A stretch of DNA of 64,000 nt from Prosopocoilus inquinatus (lineage: Eukaryota > Arthropoda > Insecta > Coleoptera > Lucanidae), in NCBI GenBank assembly GCA_036172665.1, contig CM069876.1, positions 6,448,001 through 6,512,000 on the forward strand, read 5' to 3'. Positions 10,723 to 21,368 of this stretch are shown here, piece by piece. Position numbers and translations under genes: made by a program. Position 1 is the stretch's first letter, and every line of letters begins with the position of its first letter. Under the pieces are notes generated by a model, which saw nothing but the letters and a program-made list of their open reading frames with translations, was not told where the DNA came from and did no database searches.

Positions 10723-10861
10723 ATTTGCCGCAGCTTAATCTTTAGCATAGTATCTCCATAAGTAATTTCGTAAATGACCAAATTCAGAAGTTTGTCGAAC
10801 CCTGCATATGATTTGCGTGCCATTACCTTTCGTAAAGGGGCTCCCAAAACTAAAAGTGCCA

Positions 10862-11051
10862 GGGGCCGACACGTGGCTTAAGACGGCACTGCACGACCGG
10901 TCAGGGGTTTTCAAACAAAAAGACTCCGGGCTCTTGGGAGGTTTTAATTTCTTTCATTTTTCACCAAAAAAATCACATTTACGGAAATCATTTTCTTAAA
11001 TGATGAAGAGCTTACAGTTTTAATAAGTGAAATTGATTACACGCTGTATAT
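10862..11051 (-). repeat. Repeat X, copy 1
   Basis: Minus-strand copy of the family also found at 55690-55838, 56668-56895 and 62671-62797. On the minus strand it starts TACAGCGTG and includes AAGAGCCCGGAGTCTTTTTG. Non-coding; probably a mariner-type MITE. Confidence 0.6.
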
Positions 11052-11109
11052 TGCACTAATTCTGTATTTTTGTACATTTTAAACAACAGATAAAAAAGAC
11101 GCTTAATTA

Positions 11110-12350
11110 TTAGGTTGTTCGGAAAAAAAATGTCGCTTTTTCTCGTTATCAACTAATTCATATTTCAAAGGTAGCGAGGTATAATTTTTTATTTGCAAAT
11201 TGAAGAGTATACTTCTCTAAACAATATACTACGCAAATGTTAACCCGTACTTAATTGTGTGGTCTTACGAAGAATAACCAAAAAACGAAAAATTCTTGAA
11301 CCTATTGTTATACGAGTCTAAGAAGGAAAGTGGCTGCACAAGTGGCTTAGAATATCTGTGAGAAGAAGACAAAGAGTCTCTTAATGTTAAGACATGCCTA
11401 ACATGAATTTATAAAATTTAGAAATGGCGATTTTACTTTTCGAAGGAGTCGTACCTCGGGTTGCCCTATAAAGATTAACCAATTTTTTTTTTGCAATTTA
11501 TTAAAGAAAATACGGTTACTACATCATATCGATTGTCAGACGAGTTGGGCGCATTCAATTCAACCATTTGGTGCCACTTAAGAGGTCGTAGTACCATTAT
11601 TAAACGTTTTACAAAAATTTCACATAACTTAAATGAATTTCAAACTAAACACCTTAAACATTTGTACAAAATTACTCCAAACTCCCCGCCACAATCGTTT
11701 TCTGTGACAAATCATGATTTATGAAGAAATATGGATTCTTTTAAAAATCCCTACTGATATAAACAGTGGCTTAATCTTCGACAAGTGTCTTTTTCAGTCG
11801 CTAACAAAGATCGTTTTGGAAGATAAGTAATGTTCAGTGTTTGGTGGAATATTTTTGGCGTGATCCATTTTGAACTTGTTTCAAATGTCCGTACAGTTAA
11901 TGGTGCAGTCTGTTGTGCTCAACTTACCAAAGTACACGAAATCTTACGTTTAGGGTACCCTGCATTAGTAAATACAAATCAAGTGATCCACCACCAGGAT
12001 AGCGCAAAACCGCATAATACAATTAGGTCTCAATAAAAACTGATGGAGCTTGGATGGACTTTTCTTCCTCTTTCTGCATATAGTCCGGACATTGCTCCTT
12101 CGGATTACGTTTTGTTCGATGAAAACATTTCCTTAAATACAGAAATTTTAATGAATATTGCGAAGTCGATACGGCATATCAAGAATTTCTTGACTCTAGA
12201 GAACTTGGCTGCTATCATCGAGGAATACAAATGCTGGCAGAATGATAGCAAAGGATCACTAATGAAAATGACAATTGCATAGTTTAATCAAAATTAATAT
12301 ATTTCGTTTATTATAAGCATTCTAAATTAGAAAAAAAAACAACAACCTAA
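11110..12350 (+). mobile_element. Mariner DD34D element 1, decayed
   Basis: About 1.24 kb with tips TTAGGTTGTTC (left) and AACAACCTAA (right), flanked by TA on both sides (11108-11109 and 12351-12352). Size and target fit classical mariners. It encodes a broken transposase. Its right end lies 26 bp before the next mariner. Confidence 0.85.
11491..12282 (+). pseudogene. Mariner DD34D transposase, broken
   Basis: Three plus-strand pieces. 11491-11724 is a weak N-terminal/HTH part. 11830-12036 contains MFSVWWNIFGVIHFEL, where canonical mariners have LSVWWDxxGVVxFELL, and VIHHQDSAKPHNT with the second catalytic Asp. 12043-12282 contains MELGWTFLPLSAYSPDIAPS followed by DYVLF with the third Asp. 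A TAA interrupts the frame between the last two pieces; counting through it gives 34 residues between the Asps. Several other stops and shifts make it inactive. Confidence 0.88.
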
Positions 12351-12376
12351 TATTATTATTTTGTAATCAGTAAATA

Positions 12377-13674
12377 CGTGGGCTGCTGGAAAAGTTTCTG
12401 GAAACGGAATGAAAAAACGCATATGAAATTTGGTAAACGCTATCATTGTTTTTCGAAGTACTCGCCTTTGACGTCAATATACTTTTGCATACGCTCGAAC
12501 CAATTTCTAAAGCACGTTTTCCACTCTAAAGATGGTACTTCAGAAACCAGTGTCCGGAATGTTTCAACCGCTGCTTCAGCCGACGAAAATCGCTCACCAC
12601 GCATTTTATTTTTGATATTTGGGAACAAAAAGAAATCATTAGATGATAAATCAGGTGAATATGGACAATGAGTCATTAATTCAACATTCTTGTTGGACAA
12701 AAAATCAACTGTTTGACGGGCTGAGTGAGAGCTGGCGTTGCCATGATGGACAATAATTCGTCGATTTCGATTGTTTCTTCTTATTTGATCGATGACTTTC
12801 GGCAAACAAATTGTAGTGTACCAATCAGCATTCACGATTTTTCGATCCTCTAAAGCCACGGTTGCTACATGTACAGTTAAACCAAAGAAACAAGCAATCA
12901 TTTGCTTCGCAGCACTGCGTGAACGGACGGACAACTTTTATTGGTTTTGGTTTATTTTGAAATACCCAAACGGTAGATTGTTGTTTACTTTCTGGCTCAT
13001 ACGAATAGATCCACGTTTCGTCACCAGTAACGATGTTATAAACTAAATTTGAACGACCTCCATTGAATTTCTTGAGCATTTCTTCGCACCATTTGACACG
13101 ACCCTGCTTTTGCGCTTCTGTTAGATTGTGTGGGATCCAACGACTGCAAAGCTTTCGTACGTTCAAATGATCATGCAAAATCTGGTGTATTGCTTTCTTG
13201 TCAATGCGTAAGGATGCTTGAATCTTACGGTATGTCACATGTCGATCTCGTTCAAGCATTTTACGCACAGCTTCTACATTAGTGGCAACAACAGATGTTG
13301 ATAGACGACCTTCACGAAATTCGTCACTGAGAGAGGTACGTCCACGCTGGAATTCGGCAAACCAATTATTAAACACTGCTCTTTGATGGTGCTTCATCTC
13401 CAAAAGCCAAATGAAGCCGATCGAAGCATTGTTTCGGAGTTAGACCACATTTGAAATAGTAAAAAATCATGACACGAAAATTTTCAAGCGAGATTTCCAT
13501 GTTTACAAAAAAATTACATTTTCTCAAATGCTGTACAAACAAAACTAGTTCACTTGGATAGGAACGGTGAATAGAATTATTGGCGAAAAACGAGAATTTT
13601 TTAAAATATGACAGTTGATAAACGCTAACAATTCTAGACCCACTAGATTCCAGAAAATTTTCCAGCAGCCCAGG
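12377..13674 (-). mobile_element. Mariner DD34D element 2, inactive
   Basis: About 1.3 kb. Left tip TGGGCTGCTGGAAAAGTTTC and right tip (minus strand) CTGGGCTGCTGGAAAATTTT are near-perfect TIRs of about 30 bp, with TA on each side (12375-12376 and 13675-13676). The transposase gene is on the minus strand and needs only a few changes to be read through, so this copy is younger than its neighbour at 11110. Confidence 0.92.
12443..13500 (-). pseudogene. Mariner DD34D transposase with frameshifts and a lost catalytic Asp
   Basis: The natural start is ATG at 13500 (MEISLENFRVMIFYYFK), upstream of the longest open stretch. A one-base change near 13380 puts the rest in another frame (FNNWFAEFQRGRTSLSDE). 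The HTH region, WIPHNLTEAQKQGRV and IVTGDETWIYSYEPESKQQS (first Asp) follow; a second shift near 12900 leads to the C-terminal half ending in IDVKGEYFEKQ. The second catalytic position, normally HHDN, is HHGN here, so Asp is replaced by Gly; the third Asp in YSPDLSSNDFFLF remains, 34 residues away. Even without the frameshifts the enzyme should be inactive. Confidence 0.93.
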
Positions 13675-13839
13675 TACAATTTTCTCAGATTTTAATCTCT
13701 ATGGGTTTTATAAACTTTTATAAGAATACCTACATTTTCTTTGAGAAATCAGTAATAAAAACATCTTACATTTGTTGCATGCCTTCTTGAACATGTTGTG
13801 TATATTTTTTTCTAATTTGAATCATTGATTTTTATAGAT

Positions 13840-14209
13840 TTTTATAATTTTCAGTATGATGCATTTTTAGCAGATTTACAATTAGTTCCATGGGATCACT
13901 TATGTACTTTAAATAACATAAATGACATATTAACCTTTTTCAACGCAAATGTTATAAATCTCCTTATAAGACTAGTAACTTCAATAAAAGGCGAGCTCCC
14001 TGGCTAACCGACAACATTAGGTTACTCATGTCGTTGCGTGATAAAGCATTTCAAAAAGCTAGACGTCTTAGAACTCGCGTTTCCTTTGACTATTACAAAC
14101 TTTTAAGGAATTTCACGACATCTGCCATCCGTCATGAAAAAAGAGCATACGTTAACTACAGCCTGCAACATAATACACCGCAAGAAGTTTGGAAAGATCT
14201 CCGAGATTG
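13840..14209 (+). pseudogene. Linker between endonuclease and RT, frameshifted
   Basis: Two overlapping frames encode the connector: FLADLQLVPWDHLCTLNNI from 13853, then after a shift near 14000 PWLTDNIRLLMSLRDKAFQK and VNYSLQHNTPQEVWKDLRD, ending at a TGA at 14208-14210. This stop and the shift separate the linker from the RT frame. Confidence 0.75.
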
Positions 14210-14213
14210 AAAC

Positions 14214-15908
14214 ATGTACACTAAAAAGCGCTCACTACCTACTCACCTATGTGACGTTAACAATTTAAATACTTATTTTTTGAATTCCGGTAATATTCGA
14301 AGCCCGAATCCTAATTTAAATAATTTCTACAAGACTTCTACAGCTATGGACTTTTCTGACATTTTTACACTTAAAATTGTTTCTGAAGAGGTAATTTACA
14401 AACAACTTAATAGTATTAAAACAAAAGCATGTGGATCGGACCAAATCAATGCACATATGCTTCGTTTGTGTTGTCCTTTCTTAACTCCGTACATTACTTA
14501 TATTGTCAATTTCTGTTTATTGAATAATGTCTATCCTGATTGTTGGAAAGAAGCATATGTCTTGCCTTTGGCAAAAGTTTCCGAACCCCATGAATATAAA
14601 GATCTTAGACCCATTAGTATATTACCTGTTATATCTAAATTAGTAGAAAAGTGTGTATTGGATCAATTAAGTTTACATTTAAATAAATTTCAACTGCTGC
14701 CATCCTTTCAATCAGGTTTTCGCCCCGGGTTCAGTTGCACAACTGCACTCTCTCTAATCATTGATGATATTTGTAAAGCTATAGATGAGAATAAAATAAC
14801 GGTGTTAGTTCTACTTGATTTTTCTAAGGCTTTTAACACGGTTGATCATAATTTACTTTTATCCATTCATCATTACATTGGTCTTAGCGATTCGGCAGTT
14901 GCATTTTTCAGTAGTTATTTATTGAATAGGTTCCAAAAAGTCGTGTACAAAAATACTAAGTCAATATCTCAAGAACTTAAATCGGGAGTTCCTCAGGGAA
15001 GTATCCTCGGGCCAATTCTATATTCAATTTACACTAGTTTTATTTTCAATAACCTTGAATTTTGTAAATGTCAACTATATGCCGATGACACTCAACTTCT
15101 GCATCATTTTGATCTAAATAATATTGATGAAGCTATTGCACAAATTAACTCTGATTTGGATCAAATTATCACTACTTCCGCAGATCATTGCTTAGCAATA
15201 AATATTAATAAATGTTGTGCACTTGTATTTGGCAGAAATAAGGCGCGCATTGCAATAGTAAATAAAATAAATATATGTGTTAAAGACACATCTTTAGTAA
15301 TTACTGACCGCGCTGAAAATTTGGGTCTTTATGTTGACACAAATCTGAGATTTAAAACACACGTAAGTAAATTAATCCAAAAATCCTATTGTAAATTGAA
15401 AATACTTTACAACAGCAAAGAATTCCTGAACATAGACGCTCGCAAAATGTTATGCAACTCTTTAGTACTCTCGCAGTTCAATTATGGCGATGTGATCTAC
15501 GGTCCGTACTTGGACAGTGTCAACATATCCAGAATTCAGAAAGTTCAAAATTCTTGTTTGCGTTTTATATACGGCCTTAGGCGCAGGGACCATACCTCAC
15601 ATTTTCTTGCAAGGGCAAATTGGTTAAATATGATCCAACGACGTCAGTTGCACTCTGCTGTATTTTTCTATAAAATTATACAAAGTGAAATACCTCCTTA
15701 CCTTTACGATAAAATTTCTTTCAGAACGTCAGTTCATAACATAAATATTAGGAATAAAGGTTTACTTACGCCTCCTGTGCATCATACTTCTCTTTATCAC
15801 AGATCATTTACGTACAACATAGTTAAAACTTATAATAATATTCCTGTTAATCTTAAATCTTGTACAGTTTCATCTTTCAGGCGTCAGATGTTGCTTCGTT
15901 TTCAATAA
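14214..15908 (+). CDS. Reverse transcriptase of a non-LTR retrotransposon
   Basis: Open for 564 residues. RT blocks in order: DLRPISILPVISKLVEKCVL (about 130-150), FQSGFRPGFSCTTAL (about 165-180), motif A VLLDFSKAFNTVDH (Asp about 202), SGVPQGSILGPILY (about 256-270), catalytic YADDTQLL (about 287-294), then the thumb and a C-terminal part with LNMIQRRQLHSAVFFYKII and the end SFRRQMLLRFQ. The catalytic residues are intact, so only the truncation and upstream stop disable it. The annotated Met follows an in-frame stop and is not the natural ORF2 start, which lay in the lost 5' part. Confidence 0.92.
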   Translation: MYTKKRSLPTHLCDVNNLNTYFLNSGNIRSPNPNLNNFYKTSTAMDFSDIFTLKIVSEEVIYKQLNSIKTKACGSDQINAHMLRLCCPFLTPYITYIVNFCLLNNVYPDCWKEAYVLPLAKVSEPHEYKDLRPISILPVISKLVEKCVLDQLSLHLNKFQLLPSFQSGFRPGFSCTTALSLIIDDICKAIDENKITVLVLLDFSKAFNTVDHNLLLSIHHYIGLSDSAVAFFSSYLLNRFQKVVYKNTKSISQELKSGVPQGSILGPILYSIYTSFIFNNLEFCKCQLYADDTQLLHHFDLNNIDEAIAQINSDLDQIITTSADHCLAININKCCALVFGRNKARIAIVNKINICVKDTSLVITDRAENLGLYVDTNLRFKTHVSKLIQKSYCKLKILYNSKEFLNIDARKMLCNSLVLSQFNYGDVIYGPYLDSVNISRIQKVQNSCLRFIYGLRRRDHTSHFLARANWLNMIQRRQLHSAVFFYKIIQSEIPPYLYDKISFRTSVHNINIRNKGLLTPPVHHTSLYHRSFTYNIVKTYNNIPVNLKSCTVSSFRRQMLLRFQ

Positions 15909-16250
15909 CTCTACCTTTTTTTTTGACTTTTTGGTAGTTTGTGCTCTGGTTATTTTTCTGATTATTAACTCAGTATCTGTATTTCTCAAAGATATTTGAT
16001 TTTTGTATTATTTGTATTCATTGTGTACAATAGCTTACTCAGAAATATTTATGTAAACTAATACTTAATCTCTTATTAATCTATCATATTTGTCATTTTT
16101 GTTTACTGCCATTTTACAATGTATTTATTTGTATTTACATTCAACCTAAAGGTTTTAGAGGAAGAGCAGCATATCCTTTTGGGACTGCTGATCTAGAACC
16201 GTTTGGTTACTTTTTTTTGAACCAATAAACATACTTATTATTTAATTCGA

Positions 16251-17490
16251 AATCAGAGAAATTCTAAATAAAACCAAATTAATATCAGTAGCTGCTTCTT
16301 TTTATTTTTTGAAAAAAAAAAATGAATAAAATATTTAATGTGCATACCTACTGTAATGTAATGTAATTATGGTAATTTTTGTTATCGTTTAGTTAATTGG
16401 GTAACACATTACTGTCACTAAATTGCTTATTCCACGCATAACAAACGCATTACGGAACAAAGCGAAACAAAGCCACGCATTTCTACATAATTTCATTAAG
16501 GTTTCCGTTAAGTAAATTGTTAGGCATTCTTTATTTATGTTTTAGTGGAAAGACGGCACATGAATATTAAGTTATTCGAAGTTGATGTATAACATCGTTT
16601 AGCGATCAGCGATCGTTATCGTACCAAGACGCGTACGAAAAATATCAACCCACTTCAAGAAGAACGAACAACAAATTAAATGAAAGTTGGAAACAAATAT
16701 TGTAAAACTACTTTCCTGATCGGCTGTCTCAAGACTTTCATAGAATCAGAATCCCGTGGAGTACGCATTTTGTGCTACTTCGGAGCGGTTGTCGCTGGCA
16801 CGTTACAATTATTACATGTACGCGTTCGCGAGTTGAAATGCATTTACCATCCGGCTTTTTCGTAATAATTTTATTGTGCAATTGTTACAAATATTCAAGC
16901 AGTAATTCTAAGAATGGATTAAAAGACCTTGGTACGTACTATTTTTCTTTTTTTACACCTTAAATCATAGATGTACGTTTTTGTTTGTTTAAAAGTTGCG
17001 GAACGCTATTGCTCAAATTAGATTTAAATATTCGGCCAAACATTGCGGAATTGACATTAGCATTGTTTTCACTGTCAATTCATGAATTACATACATACCT
17101 TACGCTTAGGCAAGGTCGTAAGGAAATATTTCTCTTGAAAAGAATTAGAAACGACGCTGTTTTTGATCGACCTTATACTACTAAATTTACGACCATTGGG
17201 TAACTAAGTTTACGTAACATAACAATCGTTTGGAAATTATTTTACAATGAGACAGTTCGACGCTGTTAATACCAAGGTTAAGATTTTTTTCCTCCACAAA
17301 AAAGAGAACAATAATAAGGCAACCTAAAAAAATTAGGTCACACAAACTATTGTTGTTTAAATGCGCAAAACACTGTTTTGTTACTCATTTGCATAATAAA
17401 GATTCTTCTGTCATCTAGAAAAAATATCTACATTCTTCAAATTCTGCGTATGTTGCGCTTAATTAATTAATCTTCAAATATCATATTTAT
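16251..17490. other. Unassigned AT-rich sequence
   Basis: Several short frames (e.g. plus 16680-16865 and 16985-17203) but none with a recognisable domain. No terminal repeats seen. Confidence 0.45.
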
Positions 17491-17491
17491 A

Positions 17492-17579
17492 CAGGGCGTC
17501 CCAAGCTTCCGAAATAGTATAAAAATGTCCTTGTACAGTTGGGCCATTGCTATCGATTTCTTCAATAGAGCCTTAACTA
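17492..17579 (+). repeat. Left half of a MITE-like repeat split by PLE-2
   Basis: Starts CAGGGCGTCCCAAGC and continues at 20110-20165 after the PLE-2 insertion. An uninterrupted relative at 45605-45700 shares ATCGATTTCTTCAATAG and GCCTTAACTATTATAAAAG, so it acts as the empty site. Confidence 0.65.
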
Positions 17580-17615
17580 ATTGAAATTAATCTCCGCCCA
17601 CAACAATTTTATATC

Positions 17616-17658
17616 CGTAGATACGTATTTTGGCAGTTAAGCTGCCATCTTCAGTACG
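17616..17658 (-). ncRNA. Hammerhead ribozyme, PLE-2, core-mutated
   Basis: On the minus strand CGTA, CTGAAGA, stem II GGCAGC/CTGCC, then AAAA where the hammerhead needs GAAA, then TACGTAT, C and TACG. Compared with the intact copy at 58133-58175 the conserved G12 has become A, predicted to abolish cleavage. Confidence 0.65.
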
Positions 17659-17897
17659 CTACCAACTTAAAAGAACTTAAAATGATCTAAAAGAACAAAA
17701 TCATAAAAATGTTAAAACTAACAACAATCTAATCATCCTAAAAGATATATATGTCTAAATGCAAGTAAATATAAATTAATATGTAAACATCTAAAATTAA
17801 CCGTAAGAAAAACCTTACAAATAAGAGCTAACCAAATAACACGGAAATAAATAATCCAAACACCCGCGTCTTTGGATTATTTACATTTAGACATATA

Positions 17898-19908
17898 CCG
17901 GCTGTTTTAAATTGAGTGTGCACTGAAGGGATTTCCTAAACCGTGAGAGATACAAATTCGGTTAAATGGAAGAAAAGTTGCACAAATCAATGGCTAATTC
18001 GCATCTATCGAGAGAATGATATTTTTCTTATTTCTTCTTAAGATATTAATAAAAATGTAAAAAAATCGATTTTCTTTTTCTCTCTGTATCTCTTTTATTA
18101 TATACATAATCTTGAAATTCTGATTTTAACTTTCTACGAGCACTTTATGATTCTGCTTCGAATAGGAGTTGAAGTCAAACGTTTCGTCTTTCCGCGACCA
18201 TCATCAGTTTCGTCTTTTTAAATACAACTTATGTCTTTTTATTGTTCTATTCGATAGAATTGTTTCTCCCAATTGTAACGGTACATCACACTTAACAGTT
18301 GATATTAATCTGAAGCTTAAATAATACCAATTTTTACATCAGAATTTTATTTAATACATAATTTCAAATTTTTAGTTCATTTTCTTAGCTCTAGTGTAAA
18401 TTATAATAAACTATTTAAAGTTTTTCTGTATCGTTATTTTAATAATGCACTGCACTTACGAAAATGAATTTTTGCCGACAAATGTCTGGTGGTTCTAATA
18501 TACCTTGCTAGATTAGTATCACAGCTTTGGTATGGGAATGAAAAAGCCTAGTTTTTAATTTTGACTCGCACTGTTAGATTAAAAGAAAAAGTGAATACTA
18601 ATTATACTAAAAATATTTAGATATTGTTGAATAGTGCCTTCTACAAAGACATTAGCAGCTGAAAACGAATATTTTTGTGATAAATTTGAAAGATACTTTC
18701 TATATCAATGTATTTTTTTTTTAATTTCTTTAGCACTCAGTGGCTCTCAATACTTCACTATGTTTAATTTTTTTTTAATACGGTTAAGTCCAAAAATGGT
18801 ACTAAATATTGTCACTCGCTTTGACCAGTTGAAGTTTGGCACGTTATATCGGGACCACCATTTATAATTTAAACAGGATAAATAGGCTTTACATTTTGGG
18901 CATTGAAACAGTGATTAGCATCAAGATAAATAATAAGGAGGAACTAAGAAGGCAGATATTAAATTCTTGCAGAAATGTTTCGCGAATTCATGTTCGACAC
19001 GCTATACAACACATAGGATTAAGAACGAATCTGTGTCTTGAAAGCAGTGGAGAACATTTCGAGGATTTACTTTAATTAATTTATTTCACTTTATTTATTT
19101 CACAAACTCATGTTCTTCTATAATTTTTATTCAATTTATTTATTTGGTTCTTGTAATTTAATATGTTTATACTGCTGTTTATTTGGTTTGTGTTAACCAC
19201 CATCATCTAGTCAATATTTATTAATTTTTCCTCTTCCGACAAATGAATGTTAGTTACTAGTATTTAACAAATAAAAAAAGTGGTTAGGAATAAATTTACT
19301 TATTAAGAAAAACATGACGAAACTATCACTTTTTTTGTCATATTGTAACTTTTCTTGAAAAAAGGTATTAAGTATTATACTCACTGAAATCACCAGTCAA
19401 AATGTCAAATGTTATCGCCTAGAATAATAAAAAGATAAGAAAATGAACCAAAAATTTGAAATGATGTATTAAATAAAATTTTCATATAAAATCTGAATTA
19501 ATTAAGCTTCAAATTAATATCGACTATTAAGTGTGATATATCATTACAATCAGGAGAAAAAATGCTATCGAATAAAAAGACATAAGTTGTATTTAAAAAA
19601 TCGAAACTGATGATGGTCGTGGGAAGACGAAACGTTTGACTTCAATTCTATTACTCCTATTCGAAGCAGAATCAAAAAGTGCCTGTAGAAAGTTAAATCA
19701 GAATTTCAAGATTATGTACAATAAAAGAGATACAGAGAAAATCGATACATTTTTATTAATATCTCGAGAAGAAATAATAAAAACAGTCATTCTCTCAATG
19801 GATACGAATTAGGCATTGATTCGTGCAACTTTTCTTCCATTTAACCATATTTGTATCTCTTACGGTTTAGGAGAACCCTTCAGTGCACATCCAATTTGAA
19901 ACAGCCGG
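17898..19908 (+). mobile_element. Foldback E1: Tc1/mariner-type element with about 490-bp TIRs
   Basis: Tips CCGGCTGTTTTAAATTGAGT and its inverse, with TA on both sides (17896-17897 and 19909-19910). Arms 17898-18391 and 19434-19908 are inverted copies. The middle carries a decayed transposase C-terminus. It sits inside a PLE-2 copy, at the TA corresponding to the site used by E2 in another copy. Confidence 0.85.
18836..19075 (+). pseudogene. Transposase C-terminal remnant in E1
   Basis: The last about 50 residues (KEELRRQILNSCRNVS, then CLESSGEHFEDLL and stop) resemble the conserved end of IS630/Tc1/mariner-type transposases of insects, which commonly finish RL-xC-xxxGxHxEHLL. The upstream part has no catalytic motifs and the preceding frame 18634-18867 is unrecognisable. 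Family level only. Confidence 0.5.
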
Positions 19909-20007
19909 TAATATCTTTTAGGATGATTAGATTGTTGTTAGTTTTTACATTTTTATGATTTTATTAGGATGATTAGGTTGTTTTTAGATCGTTTTAAGTT
20001 CTTTTAA

Positions 20008-20043
20008 GTTGGCAGCTTAGCCGCCGAAATATGTATCTACGGA
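20008..20043 (+). ncRNA. Hammerhead remnant, PLE-2, CUGANGA box deleted
   Basis: GGCAGCTTAGCCGCCGAAA and TATGTATCTACGG align with the second half of the PLE-2 ribozyme, but the segment holding stem I and CTGAAGA is missing. The deletion lies between two GG-containing words (AAGTTGG and GATGG in the intact copy), consistent with a short-homology deletion. Non-functional. Confidence 0.6.
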
Positions 20044-20183
20044 TATAAAATTATTATGGGTGGAGATTAATTTCAATTATTTCTTAAACCACAGTCTTCT
20101 TTACTATTTTAGAGCCTTAACTATTAATTATAAAAGAAAATGTTTTCTACAAAATTTATCGCCTATAGCAAATTATTTTCATA

Positions 20184-21358
20184 CAGGCTGTCTCTAAATT
20201 CCGTGAACATGGCTTAACCACAGATTCCTTGAGCTCAAAATAAGATGATTTAACCACACTTATCTACATATATTCATAATGTTTTAGTTAAGCCGGTATT
20301 CTTCTTTAAAGTTCTTGAAGAGAAAGTTAAGTTTTCTTATAACAAAGGAACACCTGAACTGATTTGGATGAAATTTGGTACGAGATTCCACAAGAAGGTT
20401 AGTTACATTTACAGGAATTTTCATTTACTTGCATTTAACTGCTAGTGTGAGAAACAGGGTTGCCACAACACAATCTTTCTACAGCTTTTTTGAGGTACTC
20501 GCTGGGAAACTTTTTCGTATCTTTGTAACTTTTGATATTTCTTACGGTTTAGTCACAAACTAAGAAAATCTAAATGGGTGCAGAGTTACTTATGGAAAAC
20601 GGGTATACTCTAGTACCTTCTAGATGTATAACTAATATATTTTCGGAAATAGTAATTCATTAGTAACCTTTTATGTATCTTTGCCCACTTTGCTATCTGT
20701 CACGGTTTAGTCAGAAAATAAAAAAAATCTAAAAGCTAAAATGTCTGTTTTTCAAAATGTTTTAATTTAGAATTTCAAGTCAGCAGCCTGTACACAGAAA
20801 AATAAATGCCTAATGTAGTTTTAATAATTTTATAGTTTTATTTTTATAGTTTTAATAATAATATAGTTTACTTATTAGACTTTTTCTCAAAATAAATAAA
20901 TTAAGCAGTTAAAAGGCAGTAAATACATCTGTTTTCAGTAAAAAATGTTGCAATCACTTACATTTTCTTATTTTGTGACTAAACCGTAAGAAATATCGAA
21001 ATTTACAAAGACACGAAAAAGTTTCCTATCGAGCGATTCTTCCTAAAAATTTATTAACTAACCTCAAAAAAATTATAGTAAGATATGTGTTGTGGCAACC
21101 CTGATTTTGCTAGGGGTTCACTGTGAGTAACTAAAACCTGTAAATGTGACTCACCTTCCTGTGTGTGTGTTATACCAAATTTTATCCAAAACAGTTCAGG
21201 AGTTCCTCAGTTATAAGAGAAATTAACTTCAAGAACTTTGAAGAAGAATACCGGCTTAACGAGACCATTAAGGATACAGGTAAGTTTGGTTAAATCGTCT
21301 TATTTTGATCCCAGGAATCTGTGGTTAAGCCATGTCCACGGAATTTAGAGACACCCCG
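20184..21358. mobile_element. Foldback F, TA target, about 360-bp arms
   Basis: Tips CAGGCTGTCTCTAAATTCCG (left) and CGGAATTTAGAGACACCCCG (right), TA on each side (20182-20183 and 21359-21360). Arms about 20184-20560 and 21000-21358 pair over GGCTTAACCACAGATTCC and the GATTTAACCA/TGGTTAAATC blocks. No protein-coding content, so a large MITE or internally deleted Tc1/mariner-type element. Confidence 0.8.
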
Positions 21359-21368
21359 TATATACAGC

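Larger units (their letters stand above)
13838..16250 (+). mobile_element. 5'-truncated non-LTR element (Jockey/CR1-like)
   Basis: Begins in the endonuclease-RT linker (frame at about 13840: DAFLADLQLVPWDHL), has a long intact RT frame, then a 340-bp 3' region ending near the AATAAACATAC at about 16225. The missing 5' half, including the endonuclease, is typical of incomplete target-primed insertion. It shares the linker motif PWLTD-I-L--SLRD-A with the element at 1-1713. I could not fix the target duplication or a poly-A tail. Confidence 0.85.
17580..20109. mobile_element. Penelope-like PLE-2 insertion: inverted repeat pair without a gene
   Basis: Flanked by a 14-bp duplication TAGAGCCTTAACTA (17566-17579 and 20110-20123). 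A minus-strand copy of the PLE-2 terminal repeat runs from 17580 to about 17865; a plus-strand copy starts near 17867 and resumes at 19909-20109 after foldback E1. Opposed pseudo-LTR copies with variable target duplications are characteristic of Penelope-like elements; here no RT remains. Each copy retains a damaged hammerhead. Other PLE-2 copies lie at 37470-39607 and 57830-58213. Confidence 0.75.

Noticed and set aside
16680..17203. Possible host exons in the frames at 16680-16865, 16772-16963 and 16985-17203
   Set aside because: No recognised domain, overlapping frames in an AT-rich region and no convincing splice or codon pattern.
18178..19645. CTGATGA...GAAACG motifs in both arms of E1 (18180-18220 minus, 19600-19640 plus)
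   Set aside because: Both core boxes are present, but stem II is only three pairs with an offset and no stem I pairing is possible, so I do not call ribozymes. They may be ancestral relics.
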